Position numbers and translations under genes: made by a program
DNA from: Streptomyces sp. A3M-1-3
GTDB lineage: Bacteria; Actinomycetota; Actinomycetes; Streptomycetales; Streptomycetaceae
NCBI RefSeq assembly: GCF_024213665.1
Contig: NZ_JANAVP010000010.1
Span: 62,001 to 126,000 of the forward strand
DNA length: 64,000 bases
Direction: 5' to 3'
Part shown: in pieces, positions 47,562 to 56,109 of the stretch
Numbering within the stretch: position 1 is the stretch's first letter
Layout: each line of letters starts with the position of its first letter
The notes under the pieces: generated by a model
What the model was told of the DNA's origin: nothing
Databases searched by the model: none
The model's input: the letters and a program-made list of their open reading frames with translations, nothing else

Positions 47562-48572
47562 TTATTCGGTTCCTTGGGTGAGGGTGGGACTGGGGGCGGG
47601 GGTGGGGCTGGGGGCGGGGGTGGGGCTGGGGGCGGGGCTGGGGTTGGTACGGGGCGGACGCTGCCGGGACGGCCGTGTGCTGCGGATGACGCCGATCGAC
47701 GCCACCACCACCGCGGCCAGCCCCAACGCCTGTGCCAGGGAAAGGGTTTCGTGCAGGACGAGCAGGGCGACCAGGGCGCCGATCGCCGGTTCCAGGCTCA
47801 GCAGCACCCCGAAGACCAGCGCCGACACCCGGCGCAGCGTCTCCATCTCGCAGGTGTACGGGACGAGTGACGACAGCATCGCGACGGCGAAGCCGAAGGC
47901 CAGCACCTCCGGCCGGGCCAGCGCCTCGCCGCCCTCCGCCAGTCCGGCCGGCAGCGAGCACAGGGTGCCGAACGCCATGGCGAGCGCGAGTCCACCGCCG
48001 CCGGGCAGCACCGCCCCGACCCTGGCCGACAACGGCACGTACGAACCCCAGAAGACGGCGCAGGCGAGGGCGATCAGCAGGCCGGTCAGGCCGGCCGCGC
48101 CGCCCTGCCAGCCCAGCAGCGCGATGCCGCACGCCGCGAGCACGATCCAGAGCCTGTCCCTGGCCCGGCGCGAGGACAGCGCCGCGACCGCGAGCGGGCC
48201 CGCCATGCCCACGGTCAGGGCCACCCCGACCGGCATCCGGGCCATGGCCAGGTAGAAGCAGATGTTCATGCCCGCGATGGCGACGCCGAGCGCTGCCACC
48301 GCGCCCGCCGTACGACGGTCCAGGCGCAGCGAGGGCCGCCACCACAGCAGCAGTACGACGGCCGCGAAGCCCAGTCGCATCACGGTCATCGCCGCCGGGC
48401 CCACCGTGCCGAACAGCTGCTTGGCGAACGCCGCGCCCAGCTGCGTGGTCACCATCCCGATGAGCATGAGCAGTGGCGCCGGGACCACGCCGATCCCCTT
48501 GCGCCCGGTGATCGTTGCCGGTGCTGTCGCCGATGCCTTCGTCGCCGTACTCGTACTCATGTCGACACTCAT
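47562..48572 (-). CDS. EamA-family (DMT) transporter, probable exporter
   Basis: A 336-aa membrane protein with ten predicted helices in two EamA halves (PLLMLIGMVTTQLGAAFAKQ; AFWGSYVPLSARVGAVLP). RhtA-type members export amino acids and related metabolites, which fits a product of the surrounding cluster. The C-terminus is a tail of SPTPAP repeats encoded by an 18-bp tandem repeat. Start at the ATG at 48572 with GGAGG upstream. Confidence 0.88.
   Translation of the reverse strand: MSVDMSTSTATKASATAPATITGRKGIGVVPAPLLMLIGMVTTQLGAAFAKQLFGTVGPAAMTVMRLGFAAVVLLLWWRPSLRLDRRTAGAVAALGVAIAGMNICFYLAMARMPVGVALTVGMAGPLAVAALSSRRARDRLWIVLAACGIALLGWQGGAAGLTGLLIALACAVFWGSYVPLSARVGAVLPGGGGLALAMAFGTLCSLPAGLAEGGEALARPEVLAFGFAVAMLSSLVPYTCEMETLRRVSALVFGVLLSLEPAIGALVALLVLHETLSLAQALGLAAVVVASIGVIRSTRPSRQRPPRTNPSPAPSPTPAPSPTPAPSPTLTQGTE
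47591..47637 (+). repeat. 18-bp tandem repeat, about 2.6 copies, G-rich
   Basis: TGGGGGCGGGGGTGGGGC occurs twice in full and once in part. On the minus strand it encodes the (SPTPAP)n tail of the exporter, so copy changes keep the frame. The plus strand has many runs of four or five G and could form G-quadruplexes close to the start of the decarboxylase gene. Confidence 0.88.
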
Positions 48573-48603
48573 GGCGTCCTCCTGCCTCCCCTTGTCGTCT
48601 ACG

Positions 48604-49569
48604 TCACGGCGTGAGCAGGACCTTGCCCGTGGTGACGCGGCCCTCCAGCAGTTCGTGCGCCCGCGCCGCGTCGGCCAGCGGCAGCTCCGCGTGCACGTTC
48701 GGGCGTACGACGCCCTGGGCGACGTAACCGAAGAGCTCGGCGGCCGCGGCCCGAAGGGACGGCGCGTCCGGTACGTGGTCGGCGAGGGTGGGGCGGGTGA
48801 GGTAGAGCGAGCCGGAGGTGCGCAGCAGCTCCGCGTCGAAGGGCGGTACGGGACCGCTGGACAGGCCGCAGACGACGAGGGTGCCGCGACGGCGCAGCGC
48901 CTTGACGCTGGTCTCGAACGTGGCCGCGCCGACCGAGTCGTAGACCACGTGCGCGCCCTCGCCGCCGGTGAGTTCGCGCACGGCGCCCGCGAAGTTCTCG
49001 TAGGGCACGGCGTGTTGGGCACCCGCCGCGAGGGCGATCTGCTGCTTCTCCTTGCTGGAGGCGACGGCGACGACGTTCGCGCCCCGGTGCGCGGCCAGTT
49101 GCACCAGCAGCTGGCCCAGGCCGCCGGCCGCCGCGAGGACGACGACGGTCTCGCCGGACGCCACGGGGTGGGTGGTGTGGCTCAGGTAGTGCGCGGCGAG
49201 TCCCTGGAGCAGGACCGCCGCCGCGTCCTGGAGGGACACGGGCTCGGGGACGGGTACCAACTTGGCCGCCGGTACGGCCGTGTACTCGGCGTAGGCGCCG
49301 AGCTGGGTCGCGTAGGCGACGCGGTCGCCGGGTGCGATGCCCTCGATGCCCTCGCCCACGGCAGTGACGATTCCCGCCGCCTCCTGGCCGGGGACGAGCG
49401 GGTACGGGGCCGGGTAGGTGCCGTTGCGGTAGTAGACGTCGATGAAGTTGAGGCCGATCACGGCGTTGCGGACGACGGCGTGGCCGGGGAGGGCGGACGG
49501 TTCGGGGAGGTCCGTGGGGGTGAGGGCGGCGGGGCCACCGGGCTCGGTGACGTGGAGGGCTCGCATCAT
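48604..49569 (-). CDS. Quinone oxidoreductase-like NAD(P)H-dependent enzyme (MDR superfamily)
   Basis: A 321-aa zinc-independent medium-chain reductase: [35 protein letters not shown], the cofactor motif [14 protein letters not shown], and [11 protein letters not shown]. Such enzymes reduce quinones or enone double bonds, so in the cluster it may reduce a conjugated intermediate. The ATG at 49569 overlaps the glutamate mutase stop (ATGATG), so it is translated with the mutase genes. Confidence 0.9.
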   Translation of the reverse strand: MMRALHVTEPGGPAALTPTDLPEPSALPGHAVVRNAVIGLNFIDVYYRNGTYPAPYPLVPGQEAAGIVTAVGEGIEGIAPGDRVAYATQLGAYAEYTAVPAAKLVPVPEPVSLQDAAAVLLQGLAAHYLSHTTHPVASGETVVVLAAAGGLGQLLVQLAAHRGANVVAVASSKEKQQIALAAGAQHAVPYENFAGAVRELTGGEGAHVVYDSVGAATFETSVKALRRRGTLVVCGLSSGPVPPFDAELLRTSGSLYLTRPTLADHVPDAPSLRAAAAELFGYVAQGVVRPNVHAELPLADAARAHELLEGRVTTGKVLLTP

Positions 49570-51053
49570 GTCCGTTCCTCGGTTCGCTGTGTGCGGGGGT
49601 GGGAGTGGGGGCGGATGAGGGGGCGGGGCTTGGCGGCCGGCTCCTCCTCCTGGAACACGTGCCGGAAGTGGTTGATGTCGCCGGTCAGTCCCTGCATCAG
49701 CGTGTCGAATCCGGGTTCCGGGCCGTCCACCGCGTTCAGGAGTTCCTCGTTGCGGCGCAGGTGGGTCGCCGAGAACGGCAGCGCGCCGGTCGACAGGTAG
49801 CGGATGGCGCCCGCGGCGTCGCGCCGCGGGATCAGGTCGGAGCGGGCGTAACGGCTGGCGCTGAAGGGGATGTCGAGCCGGCCCTGCGCGAACGCCTGGC
49901 CGATCGCCTCTGGCAGGTCGGCGCGTTCCAGGAGTGGTTCGACGAGGTCGGCGACCTCCGCGAGTATCCACTCCATCTCCTCGGCGACCTGGTTCTGGTC
50001 GACCTTGATGAAGTCGAGGAGGGGCGAGTTGGCGCGGTCGGCCAGCCGGAGGCCCTCCACGTTCGCCGCCGTGTCCGGAATCCCGTACGCCTCCTGATGG
50101 GTCTTGGTGATCAGTTTGGAGGCCCCGCCGAGCCGGGCGACGAGCGCCCCGTAGAGGATCAGGTCCTCGGCATGGGCCCGCTCGCGCGGGAAGACGCCCA
50201 TGAACTCGTGCAGCACCGCGTGGACCGTGACCCCGGCGGGGAGATAGCGCTCGGCCAGTACGGGGATGCTCCGCAAGGCCGCGACGTCCTGGGCGAGATG
50301 ACCACCCTGCGGGTACGCGACGGAGATGCAGCGCACGCCGGCGCGGGCGGCGAGGACCGCCTCCAGGACGCTGATGGCAAGGCTGATGGAGGGCGGCACG
50401 AGGACGGCGGTGAGCGTGCCGAACAGCTCCCGGTCGATGACCACGCCGTGGTCGGCGAGCTCCCCGCAGCGCCGGTCCACGTCCTGCCAGGCCCCGAGCG
50501 AATCGGCCAGCGGCACGGCCTTCGAGTAGGGCAGGTTGTACGAGATCCCGCCGCCCTCGAAGGAGGTGATGCCGGAGGCCACGGACACGTCGAAGAGGAT
50601 GCGGGCGTCCGGCGAACCGTGCCGGATCTCCAGGGGCGCCGCGAGGAGTTCGTTGATCTCCCTGCCGCGCCGCCAGCCGTGGGCCACCAGGGGGTAGCCG
50701 TTCAGGTCGGCGGGGCGGAGGTTGAGGGTGCGCAGCGCCTCCTCGAACCGCAGGAGCCGGGTGTGCGAGTCGATGGTGAGCGTGAGGATGTCGGGCGCGG
50801 CCTCGGCCTCCAGGGTGGCCAGGAGTGCCTTCATCTCCTCGTGCCCGCCGACGCCGCACCGGGGCTGGATCGCCACCCGGCCCTGCGCCCGGCACCGGTC
50901 GAGGACCTCGGCCGCAGTGAGCTTGCCGAGCGAGGTGATGTACGCGGCGGACTCGGCCGGCGTCGGCAGCGTCGCCGGGTTCCCGTCCCCTTCGGCGGGC
51001 CTGCGGGGGGTGCGCGCTCCCGCGCCGAGCGGGGGCAGCGAGGTCAAACTCAT
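49566..51053 (-). CDS. glmE: Glutamate mutase (methylaspartate mutase) epsilon subunit
   Basis: Catalytic TIM-barrel subunit of B12-dependent glutamate mutase, which converts L-glutamate to (2S,3S)-3-methylaspartate. The 495-aa length is close to the known 483. Family landmarks: [93 protein letters not shown]. The ATG at 51053 overlaps the stop of the small-subunit gene (ATGA). In secondary metabolism this enzyme supplies methylaspartate or, after decarboxylation, 3-aminoisobutyrate. Confidence 0.93.
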   Translation of the reverse strand: MSLTSLPPLGAGARTPRRPAEGDGNPATLPTPAESAAYITSLGKLTAAEVLDRCRAQGRVAIQPRCGVGGHEEMKALLATLEAEAAPDILTLTIDSHTRLLRFEEALRTLNLRPADLNGYPLVAHGWRRGREINELLAAPLEIRHGSPDARILFDVSVASGITSFEGGGISYNLPYSKAVPLADSLGAWQDVDRRCGELADHGVVIDRELFGTLTAVLVPPSISLAISVLEAVLAARAGVRCISVAYPQGGHLAQDVAALRSIPVLAERYLPAGVTVHAVLHEFMGVFPRERAHAEDLILYGALVARLGGASKLITKTHQEAYGIPDTAANVEGLRLADRANSPLLDFIKVDQNQVAEEMEWILAEVADLVEPLLERADLPEAIGQAFAQGRLDIPFSASRYARSDLIPRRDAAGAIRYLSTGALPFSATHLRRNEELLNAVDGPEPGFDTLMQGLTGDINHFRHVFQEEEPAAKPRPLIRPHSHPRTQRTEERT

Positions 51054-51514
51054 GACGCCGCCATCCCGGAGGTCACGGCCGACCGGTCGCGTGCCGCGCG
51101 CAGTTCGTCGAGGAGAGCCGGCAGCTCGGCCGGGTCGGACAGGATGTGGTCCACGCCGGTAGCGTAGAGACGGTCGAGCGAGGAGGCGTCCTTGTGGCTG
51201 CCGACCGACAGGTTGCCGCCGACGACCACGGGGCACGTGATCCGGCCGGACTGCTTGGCCCGGTCGAGACCGCGCAGGTCCTCGTGGACATGGCCGTTGA
51301 GGCTGCCGATGACGACGGCTTCGGCGTCCGGGTACTGCGCGCAGGCCTCGGCGAACTCCTCGACCGGGGTGCAGGTACCGAGGTTGACGACGTCGAAGCC
51401 GAGGCCGCGCAGCGAGTAGGCGATGAGGTGGTTGGCCACCGCGTGGCTGTCGCTGGCCGCGACCCCGAGGATGACTGTGCGAGGCGCTGATTCCTGGTGG
51501 GGCGTTGTCCGCAT
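51050..51514 (-). CDS. glmS: Glutamate mutase sigma subunit, cobalamin-binding
   Basis: A 154-aa B12-binding protein. The DxHxxx signature is at [16 protein letters not shown], so His24 would be the lower axial ligand, followed by [20 protein letters not shown] and [13 protein letters not shown] with the nucleotide-tail pocket GGNLSVGS. It is a partner of the epsilon subunit encoded directly downstream. I use the ATG at 51514 (CAGGAA upstream); a longer form from 51595, which overlaps the desaturase stop, would add 27 Pro-rich residues. Adenosylcobalamin is required. Confidence 0.93.
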   Translation of the reverse strand: MRTTPHQESAPRTVILGVAASDSHAVANHLIAYSLRGLGFDVVNLGTCTPVEEFAEACAQYPDAEAVVIGSLNGHVHEDLRGLDRAKQSGRITCPVVVGGNLSVGSHKDASSLDRLYATGVDHILSDPAELPALLDELRAARDRSAVTSGMAAS

Positions 51515-51587
51515 CGAAAATTCCTGAATCGGGATAGGGGCCGGGGCCGGGGTATGAGGTCGCGCGGTGGCGTCGGTGATCGGAGGC

Positions 51588-52817
51588 TCAGTCATCGAAG
51601 GCGGCGAAGAGTTCGCGCTTGCTGACAGACTTCAGGCGGTTCACGTCGAACTCCTCGGCGTCGGCCGCGGCCAGCGAGTCGAAGACGTAGCTGATGGCGG
51701 GCGCCAGGCCCCACACCTCGTGGTACGGCGGCCGGTTGCGGTCCCCCGCCGCTGCCGCCTCCTCGGCGTCCTGCCGGCGGACGAAGATGTAGTTCGACCA
51801 GTCCGTGCTGCGCGGGTGCCGGTGGTGGTAGTCGTGCACCACCGTGTCGCCGGTCAGCACGAGGTAGCGGCACGGGGCGTGCACGAACAGCAGCCGCAGC
51901 GTCCAGCGGCTCCAGGCGAGGGCGCGCCGCCCGGCGGGCAGCTCCGCCGACGGGACCCGGTCGCCGATGAAGATCGCGTTGGTCAGCGAGGCGAAGTACG
52001 CCCGGCTGCGCCGGTCCTCGAGACCCGGCTCGGGGAAGGTGTGCTTCACGCACAGCCGCAGGGTGTTGCTGATCTGGAACATCGGGACGAGCGGTACGAG
52101 CCAGACGACCAGCAGCGCCTGCCACGTGCCCGTGACGACGGTGGCAGCGAGTGCCGTGCCGTACAGCGCGAGCGCGGTGACCTTCTCGCTGCGCGCCGAC
52201 TCCTTCGAGAAGGACCGCACGCGGGAGACGGCGAACGCGAGGTGGAAGCGCGGTGAGACCAGCCTTCCGAGGAGCCGGTGCCACATCTGACGGCGGGTCA
52301 TTCCCGGGTGCATGCCGAGGCTGACCAGGAAGGCCTGGACGGTGGGGTCCTGCAACGTCATGTGGTGGGTCGCGTGGTGGTCACTGACGTGCTCACGGCT
52401 GTAGCGCTGGAAGTTCTGGATGACGAGCAGGCTCGATATCGCGTGGCCGATGGCCCGGTCCGGCTTGCGGCTCCGGTACATGTTCCGGTGCGAGCACTGG
52501 TGGTAGACCATCATCCGGAGGTTGCGCATCCCGTGCAGGGTCATCGCCCAGCCGGGCAGCAGGAGCAGCAGGAAAGCGCCGCCGAGCACGTAGCCAAGGG
52601 TGCTCACCAGGACGCCGACGACCATCGATGCCGTCGCGGTCGCCAGGTGGAGGGTGGGGGTCCAGCCGAGGGACTTCTGCTGGGGAAGGGCCTTGCCGGT
52701 GAAGATCGTCAGCGGGTACTGAAGGATTTCGGGGAGAGCGGTCATGCTCTGCCGGGGGTCCTGCGCCACGGCCACCTGCCGGTGGGCGGCGAGGGGTTCC
52801 GGGTTGATCACAGTCAC
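51588..52817 (-). CDS. Membrane fatty-acid-desaturase-like diiron enzyme
   Basis: A 409-aa integral membrane protein with paired hydrophobic helices and three histidine clusters in the order expected for non-haem diiron desaturases/hydroxylases: HQCSHRNMY, HVSDHHATHH and HDYHHRHP. GTG start at 52817 with GGAG 6 nt upstream. Substrates of this superfamily include acyl chains, carotenoids and, in some clusters, amino acid derivatives. Here it probably hydroxylates or desaturates a cluster intermediate or an acyl group; the substrate is open. Confidence 0.87.
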   Translation of the reverse strand: MTVINPEPLAAHRQVAVAQDPRQSMTALPEILQYPLTIFTGKALPQQKSLGWTPTLHLATATASMVVGVLVSTLGYVLGGAFLLLLLPGWAMTLHGMRNLRMMVYHQCSHRNMYRSRKPDRAIGHAISSLLVIQNFQRYSREHVSDHHATHHMTLQDPTVQAFLVSLGMHPGMTRRQMWHRLLGRLVSPRFHLAFAVSRVRSFSKESARSEKVTALALYGTALAATVVTGTWQALLVVWLVPLVPMFQISNTLRLCVKHTFPEPGLEDRRSRAYFASLTNAIFIGDRVPSAELPAGRRALAWSRWTLRLLFVHAPCRYLVLTGDTVVHDYHHRHPRSTDWSNYIFVRRQDAEEAAAAGDRNRPPYHEVWGLAPAISYVFDSLAAADAEEFDVNRLKSVSKRELFAAFDD

Positions 52818-52825
52818 GGGGGCTC

Positions 52826-53086
52826 CTAGAGGGCGGAAGCGAACGACGGGCCGGGCTGGAGGCGGACTCCGACCGAGCAGGGAACCGACGCGGCCTTGCC
52901 GGGCACGGGCGCCGAAAGCAGCTCTCGCGCGTCGCTGCCGGTGAGGACGATCTCGATGTAGTCGTTGCCCTGGGAGCGGCTTCCGACGTCCCTGATCACG
53001 ATGTGGAGGGAGACGTTGCCCTCCGCGTCCACCGAGGGGGTGACGGTCCCGTCCACGACACCGGGAATCATGGCGTTCTGCGTCAT
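52826..53086 (-). CDS. Small protein of unknown function in the cluster
   Basis: An 86-aa product starting MTQNAMIPGVVDGTVTP with an ideal GGAGGAA ribosome site 6 nt before the ATG, placed between the transporter-reductase and desaturase genes with only 8 nt to the latter. It is predicted beta-rich (NVSLHIVIRD, NDYIEIVLTG) with a single Cys in KAASVPCSVGVRL. I do not recognise the family. It could be an accessory or chaperone-like subunit; a peptide precursor is less likely because there is no clear leader/core division. Confidence 0.7.
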   Translation of the reverse strand: MTQNAMIPGVVDGTVTPSVDAEGNVSLHIVIRDVGSRSQGNDYIEIVLTGSDARELLSAPVPGKAASVPCSVGVRLQPGPSFASAL

Positions 53087-53162
53087 CGGATTCCTCCACG
53101 AGGGCAGTACGTACGAGGGCATGAGTTCGAAGGTCTGTTCAGGCGTCGCGTGTGCCGGGGCA

Positions 53163-54962
53163 TCATCGGGGCTCTCCGCCGTTGCCCGCGGTACGCGAGG
53201 CAAGGACCGGTACCGGGGCCGGTACCGGGGCCGGCGCTGCCGGACCCGCCGCGCGGAAGTCCCGCTGGTACCACAGGAGCGGCTTGGCCTCTCCGTGCGT
53301 GCGCAGTCCGGTGAGTTCGCCGATCAGCAACTGGTGGTCGCCCATCGGGATCCGGTCGGCGGTCGTGCACCGGAACACCGCAGTGGCGTCCGTGAGGTAC
53401 GGCAGTCCGCTGTCCGGCCAGGCCCCGAAGTCACCCTCGGCGAACCGGTCCACGTCGCGGCGGGCGAACCGGTCGGCGATCTCTCTGTGGTGCTCGCCCA
53501 GCACATTGATCACGAACTCGGGTGACTCGGTCAGCGCCTCCCGGCAGCTGGAGTCGTTCGACAGGCCGACCAGGACGAACGGCGGGCTCATCGACACCGA
53601 GGTCACCGCGCTGGCGGTGAACCCCCACCGGCGGCCGGCCGCGTCCCGGGTGGTGACGACGGTCAGCGGGGCCGCGAGGTGCGCCATCGCCTCGCGGAAC
53701 GTCTCACTGCCCACCGGACAGGGCGGCTCAACTCCAGCGCCGACACGGGATACCTCCTTCTCACGGAAGCTCCGGATGGTCAGCGGCATGAAGACCACGC
53801 CGTACACACCGAGCAGGACGGCGAGGGCGGCCACGAGCCGCTGCGGGCCGTACGTGGCGCCGACGGTGCTGATGAGGAGGCCGCCGATGGGGTAGGAGAG
53901 CAGGCCGACAAGGAAGAAGGGGCCCATCACCTTTCCCAGGTGCTCCCGGGGGATCGCCTTCACCCGCTGCGTGCGGTTGAAGATGTTGAAGTACGCGACA
54001 CCGGACATCGCCACCACGAACGCCACGGCGTAGAGCCAGAAGGACGAGGCCGCCCCGAGGACCAGCAGACAGCCGCACAGGACCGCGTAGCCGAGCGAGC
54101 CGAGGAAGTTCACGTCGAGCTTCTTCAGCAGCAGCGGTGTCAGCAGCAGGTTGAGCAGCCCGACGACGCCCACGAACATGTTGAGCATCGCGTACTGCGA
54201 CTCCGGTGCCTTGAGGACGTCGGTCACCACCGCCGCGTTCGCGGCCAGCACGGTCGAGAAGACCAGGTTGATCGCGAAGTTCAGACCGGCGAGCAGCATG
54301 ACCGGCTTGTTGCGGACCAGGAGCGTCCAGCCGAGACCCAGATCGGCCACTGTCGCCCTGACCCCTCGGGCGTCGGCCGCGACCGGGGCCGCGGCCTCGC
54401 GCGGCAGCACCAGCCAGCAGCAGGCGGCGGTCGCGAACAGCGCGCACGCCAGCCCCAGCAGCCAGATCTTCCCCAGGGACAGCACGGCCACCATCGCGAT
54501 GCCGGGCCCGAGCGCCATGGCCAGCAGCTCCATGTTCTGTACGAGGGACTGCGTCCTCGCCAGGTCCGCGCCCTTGGCCAGCTGCGGGACGACCTTCTCG
54601 ATGGACATCCGGATCGGCGCGACGAGCGTCGCCAGCAGGGCGCCTGTCGCCATCAGGGTCGGCGTCGTCCACGACGGCTGCAGTACGCAGATCAGGACGG
54701 CGCAGCCGATGACGACGGCACGCGCGATGTTGGCACGCGAGAAGAGCCGGGGGCCGCCGTCCCGGTCGGCCAGCAGCCCCGCGAACGGGTAGGCCAGCAG
54801 GCAGGGCAGCCATTCGACGGCGTAGGCGAGGCCGAGGGAGGACACCTGGCGGGTGTGCTGGAAGATGAGCAGCGGGACGCTGAACATCACGACCTGCTCG
54901 GCCATCAGCCCGATCAGGACTCCCGCCCCGAAGAGTCTGCGGCGTGCCCGTTCCTCGGTCAT
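53163..54962 (-). CDS. MFS transporter fused to a flavin reductase domain
   Basis: One uninterrupted 599-aa reading frame. Residues about 1-410 are a 12-helix major facilitator transporter (LFGAGVLIGLMAEQVVMFSV, YPFAGLLADRDGGPRLFS). Residues about 420-575 are a split-barrel FMN-binding flavin reductase (FREAMAHLAAPLTVVTTRD, WGFTASAVTSVSMSPPFVLV, FVINVLGEHHREIADRFA). The C-terminal extension is rich in Pro/Ala/Val. It overlaps the LLM monooxygenase stop by ATGA. The reductase half is the natural partner for that monooxygenase; fusion to an exporter is unusual. Confidence 0.9.
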   Translation of the reverse strand: MTEERARRRLFGAGVLIGLMAEQVVMFSVPLLIFQHTRQVSSLGLAYAVEWLPCLLAYPFAGLLADRDGGPRLFSRANIARAVVIGCAVLICVLQPSWTTPTLMATGALLATLVAPIRMSIEKVVPQLAKGADLARTQSLVQNMELLAMALGPGIAMVAVLSLGKIWLLGLACALFATAACCWLVLPREAAAPVAADARGVRATVADLGLGWTLLVRNKPVMLLAGLNFAINLVFSTVLAANAAVVTDVLKAPESQYAMLNMFVGVVGLLNLLLTPLLLKKLDVNFLGSLGYAVLCGCLLVLGAASSFWLYAVAFVVAMSGVAYFNIFNRTQRVKAIPREHLGKVMGPFFLVGLLSYPIGGLLISTVGATYGPQRLVAALAVLLGVYGVVFMPLTIRSFREKEVSRVGAGVEPPCPVGSETFREAMAHLAAPLTVVTTRDAAGRRWGFTASAVTSVSMSPPFVLVGLSNDSSCREALTESPEFVINVLGEHHREIADRFARRDVDRFAEGDFGAWPDSGLPYLTDATAVFRCTTADRIPMGDHQLLIGELTGLRTHGEAKPLLWYQRDFRAAGPAAPAPVPAPVPVLASRTAGNGGEPR

Positions 54963-56053
54963 CGCGCACCGGCCCAGGCGGCGCCGGCCGTCAGGGGCAG
55001 CGTCTCCTTCTCGTACGCGCGCACGAGGGGGAGCACGCGGGTGAAGAAGGTCCGCATCTCGTCGCGGGCCGGCCAGCCGGAGAAGATGAACTGCCCGACT
55101 CCCGCCGCCTTGTACTCCATGAGGTACGCGGCGACCTCCTCATAGCTGCCGACCAGGCACAGCGCCGGGCCGCCCCGGTAGGCGACAGCGCCGGAATACA
55201 GGACCGGTGAGAGCCAGCCGTGCCCGGCCTGCTCCGCCAGCCTCATCGAGTTCTTCACCGCCTCCGAGTCACCGGCCTCGACGAACGCCTTCACCCAGTC
55301 CCGGTGGCTCTCGTCGGAGTCGCGCATGACCTCGGCGAGGTCGGCGAGCGCCTCCTCCCGGGTCTCGCGGGCCAGCACCTGCATGCGCAGGCCCACGTCG
55401 CGGCCCTGGGCGACCACCGGGCCCGCCGCCTTGGCGATCTCCTCGGGGGTGTCCCCGTAACGGAACCAGCAGTCGCCGTGCCGGACGGCGGTCCGCTGCG
55501 CCACGGCCGAGGAGCCGCTGATGTAGATCTCCGGCCGGCCGCCGCCCTTGTGGCCGAGGCCGAGCTGCGCGTCGACGAGCCGGTAGTGCTCACCGGTGTA
55601 CGTCAGCGGCTGCTCACCGCGCCACAAGCCGTGCAGGATGTCGAGGAACTCGTCCTCGCGGGCGTAGCGGTCGTCGTGGGCGAGGAAGTCGCCGTAGTAG
55701 CCCTGCTCGACCGGGGAGGTGCCGGCGACCACGTTCAGCGCGATCCGGCCGTCGGACATCCACGACACCGTGTTGACGATCTGAGCGAAGAGGGTGGGCG
55801 AGAGCAGGCCGGGCCGGTAGGCCAGGATGAACTTGACCCGCTCGGTCTCCCGCACCAGCGCCCCGATGATCGGGAGCGGGTCCGGCAGGCTGTAGCTCTG
55901 CGCCATCAGCAGGGCTTCGACCCCGAGGGCGTCCGCCTCCTGGGCGAACTCGACCGCGCCGTCCAGATCGAGCAGATCCGACCGGTACTTCTCCGTCGAC
56001 TTCTTCTGCCCGCTGTCCAACGACGAGCCCCAGTGGAACCTGAGTTCGGCCAT
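54959..56053 (-). CDS. LLM-class flavin-dependent monooxygenase (SsuD/NtaA type)
   Basis: A 364-aa TIM-barrel monooxygenase similar to alkanesulfonate monooxygenase: FHWGSSLDSG, RVKFILAYRPGLLSPTLFAQ, SWMSDGRIALNVVAGTSPVE, GGRPEIYISGSS. It uses reduced FMN and oxygen, and the FMNH2 would come from the flavin reductase domain encoded next. In a biosynthetic setting such enzymes hydroxylate, cleave C-S bonds or oxidise N. Start ATG at 56053 with GAAGGA. It lies 56 nt downstream of the first ATP-grasp gene stop. Confidence 0.92.
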   Translation of the reverse strand: MAELRFHWGSSLDSGQKKSTEKYRSDLLDLDGAVEFAQEADALGVEALLMAQSYSLPDPLPIIGALVRETERVKFILAYRPGLLSPTLFAQIVNTVSWMSDGRIALNVVAGTSPVEQGYYGDFLAHDDRYAREDEFLDILHGLWRGEQPLTYTGEHYRLVDAQLGLGHKGGGRPEIYISGSSAVAQRTAVRHGDCWFRYGDTPEEIAKAAGPVVAQGRDVGLRMQVLARETREEALADLAEVMRDSDESHRDWVKAFVEAGDSEAVKNSMRLAEQAGHGWLSPVLYSGAVAYRGGPALCLVGSYEEVAAYLMEYKAAGVGQFIFSGWPARDEMRTFFTRVLPLVRAYEKETLPLTAGAAWAGAR

Positions 56054-56109
56054 GTCCTTCTTCTCTCTCTGCTCTCGGTCTCGGATGGTGGTCGCACGAG
56101 GTCGGGGCT

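Noticed and set aside
49566-51514. Cobalamin riboswitch controlling glutamate mutase
   Set aside because: The mutase genes overlap upstream genes within an operon and there is no leader long enough to hold one.
52826-53086. RiPP precursor peptide in the biosynthetic cluster
   Set aside because: At 86 aa it is beta-strand-rich throughout, has no Cys/Ser/Thr-rich core or leader cleavage motif, and no RiPP-modifying enzyme is adjacent.
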